Below, one piece after another: positions 18,817 to 26,952 of a stretch of DNA of 64,000 bases. Both the position numbers and the translations under genes were made by a program. The first letter of the stretch is position 1. Each line of letters begins with the position of its first letter. The DNA comes from Lachnospiraceae bacterium C10 (GTDB taxonomy: Bacteria > Bacillota > Clostridia > Lachnospirales > Lachnospiraceae), in contig FMTN01000008.1 in the NCBI GenBank assembly GCA_900100095.1, forward strand, positions 1-64,000, read 5' to 3'. Below the pieces are notes generated by a model, which saw only the letters and a program-made list of their open reading frames with translations, had not been told where the DNA came from and searched no databases.

Positions 18817-18848
18817 GACTCAGTCGGAGCTTGTACCCCGACTGAGTT
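18817..18848 (-). repeat. Inverted repeat in the glpK leader
   Basis: ACTCAGTCGG (18818-18827) and CCGACTGAGT (18838-18847) are exact inverted repeats with a 10-base loop. The right arm belongs to a 17-base sequence (18836-18852) that recurs exactly at 28139-28155. The hairpin lies between the promoter and the start codon. Confidence 0.75.
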
Positions 18849-18865
18849 AAAAACCCTACAACCAT

Positions 18866-18894
18866 ATTATAGTTTCTGGTTTTCGCAAATTCAA
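18866..18894 (-). promoter_or_regulatory. Promoter of glpK
   Basis: Minus strand TTGAAT (18889-18894), 17-base spacer, TATAAT (18866-18871). It begins right after the ptsI terminator. Confidence 0.75.
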
Positions 18895-18896
18895 CG

Positions 18897-18924
18897 AAAA
18901 AACCGCCACAGATGTGGCGGTTTT
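18897..18924 (-). terminator. Terminator of ptsHI
   Basis: AAAACCGCCAC, short loop, GTGGCGGTTTTTT on the minus strand. A-rich and T-rich flanks make it look bidirectional. Confidence 0.9.
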
Positions 18925-18953
18925 GCTTAGGTTTTATGCAATTATGACTATCC

Positions 18954-20579
18954 TTATTTTGATAAGTCAAGCTTACGAATAACATCACGAACAGCTAAGA
19001 TACGGCTCGGTGATACGGAAAGCTCATCTACACCCATGCGAAGGAATGTCTCTGTCAGTGTTGGATCTGCTCCAAGCTCTCCACAGATTCCTACCCATGC
19101 GCCACCCTTATGACCATTCTTGATGGTTGTCTCGATAGACTTAAGGATTGCAGGATGATGTGTATCATTGATTGCATCAAGCTTCGGATTCTGACGGTCA
19201 ATTGCCAGTGTGTACTGTGTCAGATCGTTCGTTCCGATTGAGAAGAAGTCTACCTCCTTGGCAAGCTCCTCACTCATCCATACAGCAGCCGGTGTCTCGA
19301 TCATGATACCGGTCTCAACCTCACCGTATGGAATCTTCTGCTCATCAAGCTCTTTCTTAACCTCAGCTACGATCTCTTTGATCTTCTTAACCTCATCAAC
19401 GGAGATGATCATCGGGAACATAATGCTGATCTTACCGTAGTAACTTGCACGGTAAAGGGCACGAAGCTGAGTCTTGAAAATATCAATACGATCCAGGCAG
19501 ATACGGATGGCACGATAGCCAAGAGCCGGATTATCTTCCTTACCAAGGTCGAAATAATCTACCTGCTTGTCAGCTCCGATATCAAGTGTACGGATAATAA
19601 CCTTCTTACCGGCCATGTTCTCCGCTACAGTCTTATAAGCCTTAAACTGCTCCTCCTCTGTCGGATAAGTAGAAGACTCAAGATATAAAAATTCACTACG
19701 GAAAAGACCAATTCCGCCTGCATCGTTCTTAAGTACGTCAGCCACGTCCTTAACAGAACCGATGTTGGCATATAAATTGACCTTTGTTCCGTCTAAGGTA
19801 ACGTTCTCCTTACCTTTCAGTTCCTGCAGAAGGCGCTGCTTCTCCAGCTGCTTGTCAAGCTTCGCCTGATACTCAGCCAGTAATTCGTCAGACGGATCAA
19901 TGAAGAACTTGCCTTCAAATCCATCAACGATACCCATGTGTCCATCCGCATCCTCTGGGAAATCAATTCCGATGAGGGCCGGAATATTCATGGTACGTGC
20001 AAGAATTGCAGTATGAGAGTTTGTGGAACCAAGATGTGTAACAAAAGACAGTACCATAGACTTATCAAGCTGAACTGTCTCTGATGGTGCAAGGTCCTCC
20101 GCTAAAAGGATGGATGGCTCTGTCGCATTGAAGCCACCGCCTTCATTACCGGAAAGAATCGCAACCACACGGTTACTGATATCCTTAACATCCGCAGCTC
20201 TCTCACGCATGTAGTCATCATCCATACTTGCAAACATCTCAGAGAAATTATCTCCGGTTGTTGCTGTAGCAAATTCAGCATTTACCTGCTGTGTACGGAT
20301 AATGTTCTGTACAGACTCTACATAATCAAGGTCATCCAACATCATCTGATGTACTTCAAACACCATTGCGTTGGCTTCTCCAACCTCTGTCAGAGCCTTA
20401 TCGTGAAGCTTCTGGAGCTGTTCCTTGGCATCTTCTCTGGCCTTGTCGAATCTTGCAATCTCTACCTCCGGATCATCAATCTTCTGACGCTTCACCAGGT
20501 TGTCCTGCTTGCGATAGATACAAATCTTACCAATCGCAATGCCACCAAAAACGCTCTTTCCTGAAAATTCCTTAAACAT
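18954..20579 (-). CDS. ptsI: PTS phosphoenolpyruvate-protein phosphotransferase (Enzyme I)
   Basis: Enzyme I takes phosphate from phosphoenolpyruvate and passes it to HPr. The 541-residue protein has the HPr-binding helical domain, the phosphorylated His189 in GSTNSHTAILART, and the PEP-binding barrel (GIGLFRSEFLY, GICGELGADP). The residues before His are GSTNS where most homologues have GGRTS or GGPTS. It lies four bases after ptsH; the SD AAGGAG is in the last codons of ptsH. Confidence 0.97.
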   Translation of the reverse strand: MFKEFSGKSVFGGIAIGKICIYRKQDNLVKRQKIDDPEVEIARFDKAREDAKEQLQKLHDKALTEVGEANAMVFEVHQMMLDDLDYVESVQNIIRTQQVNAEFATATTGDNFSEMFASMDDDYMRERAADVKDISNRVVAILSGNEGGGFNATEPSILLAEDLAPSETVQLDKSMVLSFVTHLGSTNSHTAILARTMNIPALIGIDFPEDADGHMGIVDGFEGKFFIDPSDELLAEYQAKLDKQLEKQRLLQELKGKENVTLDGTKVNLYANIGSVKDVADVLKNDAGGIGLFRSEFLYLESSTYPTEEEQFKAYKTVAENMAGKKVIIRTLDIGADKQVDYFDLGKEDNPALGYRAIRICLDRIDIFKTQLRALYRASYYGKISIMFPMIISVDEVKKIKEIVAEVKKELDEQKIPYGEVETGIMIETPAAVWMSEELAKEVDFFSIGTNDLTQYTLAIDRQNPKLDAINDTHHPAILKSIETTIKNGHKGGAWVGICGELGADPTLTETFLRMGVDELSVSPSRILAVRDVIRKLDLSK

Positions 20580-20583
20580 AGGC

Positions 20584-20841
20584 TTACAGGTTCTCCTTCA
20601 TAAACTTCTCTAATTCAGCAACGGCTGTATCTTCCTGGTCACCATCACACTTGATTGTAACTGTCATACCCTGCTTAACACCAAGGCTCATAACGCCGAG
20701 AATTCTCTTAGCATCAACTTCCTTGCCATCCTTAGCGATGGTAACGTTACATGGGTAAGCTGCTGCAGCCTTAACAAAAAGTCCTGCCGGTCTTGCATGA
20801 ATACCTTCTGGATCAGTAATTGTGTAATTAAATTCTTTCAT
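20584..20841 (-). CDS. ptsH: PTS phosphocarrier HPr (Arg at position 46)
   Basis: HPr carries phosphate from Enzyme I to sugar-specific EIIA proteins. The 85-residue protein has the active-site His15 in GIHARPAG. At position 46 the regulatory Ser of typical Firmicute HPr (KSIMGVMSLG) is Arg (KRILGVMSLG), so HPr kinase could not phosphorylate it there. Transport function should be intact, but CcpA coactivation through P-Ser-HPr should not occur with this protein. It heads the ptsH-ptsI operon. Confidence 0.96.
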   Translation of the reverse strand: MKEFNYTITDPEGIHARPAGLFVKAAAAYPCNVTIAKDGKEVDAKRILGVMSLGVKQGMTVTIKCDGDQEDTAVAELEKFMKENL

Positions 20842-20882
20842 TCTTGTCCTCCTGTTGGTCCTAGACCTTTCATTTTGCTTTC

Positions 20883-20910
20883 ATTATACCAATCTTTACA
20901 ACGGTGTCAA
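20883..20910 (-). promoter_or_regulatory. Promoter of ptsHI
   Basis: Minus strand TTGACA (20905-20910), 16-base spacer, TATAAT (20883-20888): full consensus hexamers. Confidence 0.85.
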
Positions 20911-20977
20911 AACTCAATTGCAATTTGTTCGCTATTATAACATAAAATAAGCACCCTGTGAACTGTTACTTGTAAAA

Positions 20978-21016
20978 AAGAAAAGATTCCACAAGGGCAT
21001 AACGCCCCTGTGGAAC
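20978..21016 (-). terminator. Terminator of the fru operon
   Basis: Minus strand stem TTCCACAGGGGC/GCCCTTGTGGAA with loop GTTAT, followed by the T-rich tail TCTTTTCTTTTTT. Confidence 0.9.
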
Positions 21017-21037
21017 GATTTCCAGGATGTATTTTCT

Positions 21038-23101
21038 TTACATCTGATCTGCATCCTTACGAAGAACACCGAGCAGTGCACATGTGATTGCTGATCCTAC
21101 GAACCATGCAATAATGTACATCAGCGGGTTACCTACTGTCGCGAATACAAACACACCACCGTGAGGTGCCATTAATGTACACCCGAACAGAGCGGATAAC
21201 AGACCTGCTACAGCGGAACCGATGAAGGTTGCCGGAATAACGTGTCCCGGATCTGCAGCTGCGAATGGGATAGCACCCTCAGTAATGAAGGAAGCACCCA
21301 TGATAATATTTGTAACCTTTGTCTCCCTCTCAGCAGCGTTGAACTTCTTCGGGAAGAAGATGGTAGCCAATGCGATTCCAAGTGGAGGAACCATTCCACC
21401 TACCATAACAGCAGCCATTGCAATGTAGCAAACCTGTACCTTTGGATCAGAAATATCTGTACCGGCCTTGATCAGCTCGTTGGCTGTTCCTAACATACCT
21501 GTACCGAATACGTATGCTGCCTTGTTGATTGGGCCACCCATATCAATTGCCATCATTCCACCGAGAATGAGTCCCATGAGCCAGATAGCTCCGGAATCAT
21601 ATACTGCATTCAGCATTGTGGAAAGACCTGTATTAACAACGCCAATGATCGGGTTCAGGATGAAGCACATCAGAACAGCTTCACAGAAGATACCAACCAG
21701 TGGGAAGATCAGAACAGGACGGATACCCTGAAGTGACTTCGGGAAATTCTCGGTGCACTTCTTAAGCATTAATACGATAGCACCAGCAAGGAAACCTGCT
21801 GCAATACCGCCGAGGAATCCGGATACTGTGTTACCGCTGTTTGGACCTGCAAAAGCGAAATCCTTAATGAATCCAAGGAAGCCGCCTACATTCTTCTCTG
21901 AGAATAAGAAGCTTGCCTCACCGTGATCATTAAACAGACCGGTATTACCACTGGATGCAAGAAGACCACCTACGAAACCTACCGCAAGACCCGGACGATC
22001 TGCAATAGAGTATGCAATGTAACCTGCAAGTACAGGAACCATCATTCCCATTGCTGTTCCACCGATGGACTTAAGGAAAGCGGAAATCGGTGTTGCAGAA
22101 CCGAAAGCTCCACCAACATCACCGTATCCCATCAGTGTATCAAGAAGGAATGCCAGTGCTACAAGAATTCCACCACCAACAACGAATGGAAGCATATGAG
22201 ATACACCACTCATAAGATGGGTGTAAATCTGATGTCCAACACTGTCATTTTCAGCGCCTGCTGCGGAAGAAGCACGCTCTGCACCGGTTGCATGATAGAT
22301 TGGAGCATCCTTTGCATTTGCTTTCTTTACAAGCTCAGATGCCTTATGAATTCCATCGGCTACCTTTGTGTCAATCACAGGCTTACCATCGAAACGATCC
22401 ATTGGAACCTTCGCATCTGCTGCTACGATAACACCCTTAGCCTCTGCAATCTCTTTATCTGTCAGTACATTCTTTGCACCGCCTGATCCGCGTGTCTCAA
22501 CCTTAACGCGTAAGCCAAGCTCCTTGCCTGCCTTCTCGATTGCCTCTGCTGCCATGTATGTATGTGCAATTCCAGTTGGGCATGCTGTTACAGCAACAAC
22601 ATCGTAAGCTCCTACGGATGTCTTAACAGCCTGTGACTCCTCTCTTGCCTGCTCAGCCTTATCGATGATGGATAAGAACTCTTCCTTTGAAGATGCATTC
22701 TTAAGGTTGTTTACAAAATCAGAATCCATCAAAAGCATAGAAAGTCTGGATAAAACTTCCAGATGAAGATTATCCTTGGAATTCGGTGCAGCAATCAGGA
22801 AAATCAGCTTAACCGGCTCTCCGTCCAATGCATCATATTCCACTCCGTCAGGAAGCACCATTGCTGCAAGTCCCGGTGCTGTAACCGCGTCAGATTTACA
22901 ATGTGGAATTGCAATTCCGTCACCGATTCCGGTTGTAGACTCATCTTCTCTTGCCAACACACCATTCAGATATGTCTGACGGTCTGCAATGTTACCTCTC
23001 TTTGACATCAGGTCTACCATCTTACTGATTGCATCCTGTTTTCCGAGAGCCGAACCCTTCAGTTCAATGCTCTCAGGCGAAAGTAGATCTCTAACTTTCA
23101 T
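21038..23101 (-). CDS. fruA: PTS fructose transporter EIIABC
   Basis: The protein imports fructose and phosphorylates it to fructose 1-phosphate. The 687 residues hold EIIA (His67 in IAIPHCKS), EIIB (Cys174 in TACPTGIAHTYM), a linker rich in Ala and Ser, and the membrane domain EIIC from about residue 290 with the SGVSHMLPFVVGGGI start. The order A-B-C is usual for Firmicute FruA. It is the last gene after fruR and fruK. A small CGTCC-GAAA-GGACG hairpin (23145-23158) in the gap before it may mark mRNA processing. Confidence 0.96.
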   Translation of the reverse strand: MKVRDLLSPESIELKGSALGKQDAISKMVDLMSKRGNIADRQTYLNGVLAREDESTTGIGDGIAIPHCKSDAVTAPGLAAMVLPDGVEYDALDGEPVKLIFLIAAPNSKDNLHLEVLSRLSMLLMDSDFVNNLKNASSKEEFLSIIDKAEQAREESQAVKTSVGAYDVVAVTACPTGIAHTYMAAEAIEKAGKELGLRVKVETRGSGGAKNVLTDKEIAEAKGVIVAADAKVPMDRFDGKPVIDTKVADGIHKASELVKKANAKDAPIYHATGAERASSAAGAENDSVGHQIYTHLMSGVSHMLPFVVGGGILVALAFLLDTLMGYGDVGGAFGSATPISAFLKSIGGTAMGMMVPVLAGYIAYSIADRPGLAVGFVGGLLASSGNTGLFNDHGEASFLFSEKNVGGFLGFIKDFAFAGPNSGNTVSGFLGGIAAGFLAGAIVLMLKKCTENFPKSLQGIRPVLIFPLVGIFCEAVLMCFILNPIIGVVNTGLSTMLNAVYDSGAIWLMGLILGGMMAIDMGGPINKAAYVFGTGMLGTANELIKAGTDISDPKVQVCYIAMAAVMVGGMVPPLGIALATIFFPKKFNAAERETKVTNIIMGASFITEGAIPFAAADPGHVIPATFIGSAVAGLLSALFGCTLMAPHGGVFVFATVGNPLMYIIAWFVGSAITCALLGVLRKDADQM

Positions 23102-23165
23102 AATTTCTTCTCCTTTTCTTTTGCCCTCTTAACCTTTATCCATACGTCCTTTCGGACGATATGAC

Positions 23166-24083
23166 CTAGAAATAATTCTTGCCGAACTGCTTCAACAAGT
23201 CTGCAACTTCCTCTTTTGTTGCAAGATTATCTGAAAAAGCTGATGCGGATCCGGTGCAAAGTCCGGTATAGAAAGCCTCCTCATAGTTACCGGAATGAAG
23301 GTAGCCTGCAATAAATCCTGCCACCATGGAATCTCCGGCTCCTACGGAGTTACGAACCTGTCCCTTCGGCGGATTGCTTTCAATGACCTGTCCGTCTTCC
23401 GTTACCAAAAGTGCGCCTTCGCCTGCCATAGAAATCAGAACGTTAACGGCTCCTTTTTCCTGGAGTTTCTTCGCATATGGTACTACGTCTTCCTTTGTCT
23501 TAAGCTCCACTCCAAAAATCTCACCAAGCTCATAGTTGTTCGGCTTAATCAGGAACGGATGGTACGGAAGAACATTGAGTAAAAGATCCTTCGTTGCATC
23601 TACAACGATCTTCAGCTTCTTGTCCTCTAAATACTTCATGATATCCATGTACATGGATTCCGGCATTACCGACGGGATGCTTCCTGCAAGAACCAGTACA
23701 TCGCCTTCCTTCAGCTGATCGAGCTGTCCGTAAAGCTTCTTGATGTCCTCGCTTGAAATGGCCGGTCCCATTCCGTTAATCTCAGACTCTTCATTGCTTC
23801 TGAGCTTAACGTTGATTCTGGACATTCCGTCCTTAACCTCAATGAAGTTGCTTCGAACCTGACGCTCTTCCAGCAGTCCTGCGATCTCACGACCGGTAAA
23901 ACCTGCCATAAAGCCTAACGCTTCGCTGTCTACGTCGAGATTCTTCAACACCATCGATACGTTGATTCCTTTTCCTCCCGGAAAGATCAGCTCCGCACAG
24001 GTACGGTTGACTTTTCCAAGTTCAAAGTTATCCACCGATACGATGTAGTCCAGGGATGGGTTAAATGTTACAGTGTAGATCAT
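23166..24083 (-). CDS. fruK: 1-phosphofructokinase FruK
   Basis: FruK phosphorylates fructose 1-phosphate to fructose 1,6-bisphosphate. This PfkB-family protein of 305 residues starts MIYTVTFNPSLDY, with GGKGINVS and the catalytic VGAGDSMVAGF. The ATG at 24083 is chosen because GGAGG lies seven bases upstream and the start overlaps the fruR stop as ATGA. Its position between fruR and fruA confirms the role. Confidence 0.96.
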   Translation of the reverse strand: MIYTVTFNPSLDYIVSVDNFELGKVNRTCAELIFPGGKGINVSMVLKNLDVDSEALGFMAGFTGREIAGLLEERQVRSNFIEVKDGMSRINVKLRSNEESEINGMGPAISSEDIKKLYGQLDQLKEGDVLVLAGSIPSVMPESMYMDIMKYLEDKKLKIVVDATKDLLLNVLPYHPFLIKPNNYELGEIFGVELKTKEDVVPYAKKLQEKGAVNVLISMAGEGALLVTEDGQVIESNPPKGQVRNSVGAGDSMVAGFIAGYLHSGNYEEAFYTGLCTGSASAFSDNLATKEEVADLLKQFGKNYF

Positions 24084-24829
24084 TTGCTTACCTCCACAAT
24101 ATTTCTGCACTCAGCAAACTCTCTGCGCTTCACAAGATCTGTAATGATCGTCGCAGATTCAAATGTGCCAAACCCAATAGCAGAGACCCCTCCGAACTTA
24201 CTGCCATCAGCCAATACGTACTTTTCCCTGCAGCTTTTCATCGCCTTCTGCTTAACCATTGCTTCCTTTATCTCCGGTGTGGTAAAACCGTTGGTCATGG
24301 TGATACCATTGGTCCCAAAGAATCCCTTGGTAAAATTATACTTTTCAAGGGATGCAATCGCCTCGTCTCCGACAATTGCCTCGGTGGCATGCTTGAATTC
24401 TCCTCCGAGAATGTAGACCCGACAGCCCATGGCTGCCAGCTTCATGGCATGACTGACCGCATTGGTGACAAACACCGCTTCCTTACAGGTGATATGACTA
24501 AGCATCTGATCTGTTGTCGTCCCGGCATCAATATAGACAAAATCCTCCGGTCCGATCAGGCCTGCTGCATAGGAACCTATGGTTCCTTTCTCTTCTATAT
24601 TTCTTTCCATTCGGGATGCCACTTCATCATCTCGTGTTGAAAGTGACCCGTTCCGTGCAATCGCTCCTCCGCGAACCTTAAGGAGTCTTCCTGAGCGATC
24701 CAGTGATGTCAGATCTCTTCGTATAGTGGACTCACTTGAGTTCAACTCATCCATAAGCTCTGCCACTGTCACAGATCCCCTGGCATCCACCAGCGAAACG
24801 ATTCTTGCAAAACGTTCTTCTGTCAGCAT
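24080..24829 (-). CDS. fruR: DeoR-family fructose operon regulator FruR
   Basis: A DeoR-type repressor of 249 residues. The N-terminal winged HTH reads VTVAELMDELNSSESTIRRDL, one conserved block split over two helices, with the following RVRGGA-like wing (KVRGGA). The C-terminal sugar-phosphate sensor domain contains DAGTT, as in the effector-binding fold. Fructose 1-phosphate is the likely effector. The start at 24829 has SD GGAGGGGG. A GAAAAC-N4-GTTTTC repeat between promoter and gene is a likely autoregulatory operator. Confidence 0.92.
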   Translation of the reverse strand: MLTEERFARIVSLVDARGSVTVAELMDELNSSESTIRRDLTSLDRSGRLLKVRGGAIARNGSLSTRDDEVASRMERNIEEKGTIGSYAAGLIGPEDFVYIDAGTTTDQMLSHITCKEAVFVTNAVSHAMKLAAMGCRVYILGGEFKHATEAIVGDEAIASLEKYNFTKGFFGTNGITMTNGFTTPEIKEAMVKQKAMKSCREKYVLADGSKFGGVSAIGFGTFESATIITDLVKRREFAECRNIVEVSK

Positions 24830-24855
24830 GATGTCTTCCCCCTCCAGTCTCTGTC

Positions 24856-24871
24856 GAAAACAGTCGTTTTC
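24856..24871 (-). promoter_or_regulatory. Candidate FruR operator
   Basis: A perfect inverted repeat GAAAAC-AGTC-GTTTTC lies downstream of the fru promoter and upstream of fruR. DeoR-type FruR proteins of lactic acid bacteria are known to use GAAAAC-containing sites. The assignment here is inference from position and symmetry. Confidence 0.5.
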
Positions 24872-24887
24872 CTTCAACTTTAGTCAT

Positions 24888-24916
24888 ATTATATTTTCAA
24901 ACCCCTTTACATTCAA
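24888..24916 (-). promoter_or_regulatory. Promoter of the fruRKA operon
   Basis: Minus strand TTGAAT (24911-24916), 17-base spacer, TATAAT (24888-24893). Confidence 0.75.
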
Positions 24917-24979
24917 TCATTTTCCGTCAAAATCATTCACAAAAAGTCAACCCTCATTTTGGTGATTTTGCCATAATTG

Positions 24980-24988
24980 TGGTACACT
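24980..24988 (+). promoter_or_regulatory. Extended -10 element of truA
   Basis: The plus strand reads TGGTACACT, an extended -10 (TG-N-TACACT). The expected start of transcription, seven bases after the hexamer, coincides with the A of the truA ATG at 24995. No -35 better than TTGGTG is visible. Confidence 0.45.
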
Positions 24989-24994
24989 GTCTGC

Positions 24995-25795
24995 ATGGAA
25001 AAGAATTATAAAATCAAAATTGCATACGACGGAACACGATACAACGGCTGGGAACATCAACCCGGTCAACCGACCATCCAGGGTAAAATCGAAAATGTCC
25101 TTGGCTGGATGCTGGTTACAAAAGGTCAGAATCCTGACGCCGCCTTACGGGAGCAGATGAAGAAATCTCCCGTTCCCGAAATTATCCCGGATGTGATCGG
25201 TTCTGGCCGAACCGATGCCGGCGTTCACGCAAGAGGTATGGTTGCCTCTGTCCGGCTTGACACCGCTCTTACCTGTGAAGCGATCCGCGATTACTGTAAT
25301 CAATACCTTCCGGATGACATTGTGATACGCGAAGTCTCCGAAGCTTCGGATCGCTTTCATGCCCGTTACAATGCGGTGGGTAAGACCTATCGCTACACGA
25401 TTTTCGACGGAGAGGTCCGCCCTGTTTTCAACCGCAAATACTGCACCATCTGGGAGCATCCTCTCGATGTGGAAAAGATGCAGCAGGCGGCTTCCTACCT
25501 TGAAGGGGAGCACGATTTCAAATCCTTCTGCGGCAATTCCCGCATGAAAAAATCCACGGTTCGACTCGTGGATTCCATTGATGTCCACCGTAACAAAGGC
25601 TATATCTATCTGACCTTCCACGGAACCGGGTTCCTTCAGAATATGGTTCGTATTCTGGTCGGCACCCTGATTCAGGTTGGTCTTGGAAAGATTGAGCCTG
25701 CCGATATGCCTGCCATCCTGGAAGCCAAAAACCGTCAGGCCGCAGGGCCTACCGCTCCGGCAAAAGGTTTATGCCTTATGCACGTCGACTATTAA
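24995..25795 (+). CDS. truA: tRNA pseudouridine(38-40) synthase TruA
   Basis: TruA converts U38-U40 of the anticodon arm to pseudouridine. The 266-residue protein has the start KIKIAYDGTRYNGWEHQPG, the catalytic Asp in GSGRTDAGVHA, and the late GFLQNMVRILVGTL. An insertion of about 20 residues before the catalytic loop (QNPDAALREQMKKSP) occurs in other clostridial TruA proteins. I choose the ATG at 24995; a TTG at 24977 would add six residues. Neither has a Shine-Dalgarno sequence, and the -10 element is so close that the mRNA may be leaderless. Confidence 0.93.
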   Translation: MEKNYKIKIAYDGTRYNGWEHQPGQPTIQGKIENVLGWMLVTKGQNPDAALREQMKKSPVPEIIPDVIGSGRTDAGVHARGMVASVRLDTALTCEAIRDYCNQYLPDDIVIREVSEASDRFHARYNAVGKTYRYTIFDGEVRPVFNRKYCTIWEHPLDVEKMQQAASYLEGEHDFKSFCGNSRMKKSTVRLVDSIDVHRNKGYIYLTFHGTGFLQNMVRILVGTLIQVGLGKIEPADMPAILEAKNRQAAGPTAPAKGLCLMHVDY

Positions 25796-25806
25796 AAATT
25801 TCATAA

Positions 25807-25852
25807 AAAAAACGGGCGTGTGAAAACAATTGTTTTCACACGCCCGTTTTTT
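25807..25852. terminator. Bidirectional terminator, 46-bp perfect palindrome
   Basis: AAAAAACGGGCGTGTGAAAA and its exact complement meet around CAATTG. With A/T runs at both ends it can terminate both truA (plus) and the convergent GluTR-like gene (minus), whose stop codon it touches. Confidence 0.95.
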
Positions 25853-26951
25853 ATGATTGACCCATGCGATCCAAAACATCAATCAAAGCCTGAAGCTCCT
25901 TCGCTGATGCCTCCTCCTTGTAATCAAAGATAAAGTGGTCAATTCCTCCCGTATGCCGTGAGGTCAGTCGTTCCATGCGAGGCATAAACTTCTGGAAAAG
26001 GTTCTCTTTTAAATAATCATCCATCGCCTCTTCCAAAATTCCCTGCCAAAGATCCATAGGAGAGGCTTCCACCTTCTCCTCCTTTGCATTCTTTTCCAGA
26101 TCTTCCATGGTTAGAAGGGTTGTCCGGGGCAAATCTGCAATGGCATCATCCAGATCCCGGGGCGTTGACAAATCAATGAACAATCTCTTCTTCGGTGTCA
26201 AGGCTTCCAGATGTCTGGCTGTCAGTGTGTACTGCGGCCGGTTGGTGGCAGAAATGATGATATCGGCCTCCACAGCTGCAAGGTACCGATGCTCATATTC
26301 GATGATATGAATTCTTCCATCCCTGCTGCCGGTCTCCTCCATGGTCGTCATAATATCGCAATCGTCCCCGGATAAAAATGCCCGCTGCAGATTCCCAAGC
26401 ATTCTCTCATCCTCTCCCAGTATCAGAATATTGGTATGTCCACTCATACTACGTCGACAATATTCCATAACAAGGGATAGGATCGAACCAGACATCCCGG
26501 AGGATGGCACCGCCGCCTTCACCTTCCTTGCTGCTGCAATGGCTGTCTGAAAGATCTGCGGGAACTCCTCTCCTAAAAATCCGCTGCTCTGCGCCAAGAA
26601 GTAGGCCCGTTTGACCTGTCCCATCACTTCATCATCACCGGGACGCATCCATTCCAGTCCGGAGGTTACACTGAGAAGATGCCACAAAGCCTCCTCCCCC
26701 AGATAAATCAGCAGATGGTCACACAGAAGGGATTCCTCCACTGCTGTATCCTTGACCAAAAGCCTTACCGCTGTCCTATAGTCGCCTCTTCCGTATATCT
26801 CAACCCGGTTATCCGCAGCCATATAGACGCACTCTGATATTTTATTTTTTCTCAGATGCTTCATGAACTCAACCGCATCTTCATCGGACATGGTAAGCTT
26901 TTTAAGAAGATCCTCCGGTACCGTTCTATAATTAAGCGAAATAACAAACAT
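25851..26951 (-). CDS. Glutamyl-tRNA reductase-like protein lacking the catalytic Cys
   Basis: The 366-residue protein has the full GluTR layout: N-terminal domain beginning FVISLNYRTVPEDLLKK, the block TSGLEWMRPGDDEVMGQVKRAY, a Rossmann-like region, the late LFIDLSTPRDLDDAI, and a C-terminal helical part. The catalytic motif S-T-C-N-R is here A-A-D47-N-R, so the nucleophilic Cys is Asp. The nucleotide-binding loop is also altered (LGEDERMLG for the GxGxMG type). It is probably not a working 5-aminolevulinate pathway enzyme. Its ATG follows the flavodiiron stop by one base, so it is translationally coupled. No other haem gene is nearby. Confidence 0.8.
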   Translation of the reverse strand: MFVISLNYRTVPEDLLKKLTMSDEDAVEFMKHLRKNKISECVYMAADNRVEIYGRGDYRTAVRLLVKDTAVEESLLCDHLLIYLGEEALWHLLSVTSGLEWMRPGDDEVMGQVKRAYFLAQSSGFLGEEFPQIFQTAIAAARKVKAAVPSSGMSGSILSLVMEYCRRSMSGHTNILILGEDERMLGNLQRAFLSGDDCDIMTTMEETGSRDGRIHIIEYEHRYLAAVEADIIISATNRPQYTLTARHLEALTPKKRLFIDLSTPRDLDDAIADLPRTTLLTMEDLEKNAKEEKVEASPMDLWQGILEEAMDDYLKENLFQKFMPRMERLTSRHTGGIDHFIFDYKEEASAKELQALIDVLDRMGQS

Positions 26952-26952
26952 A

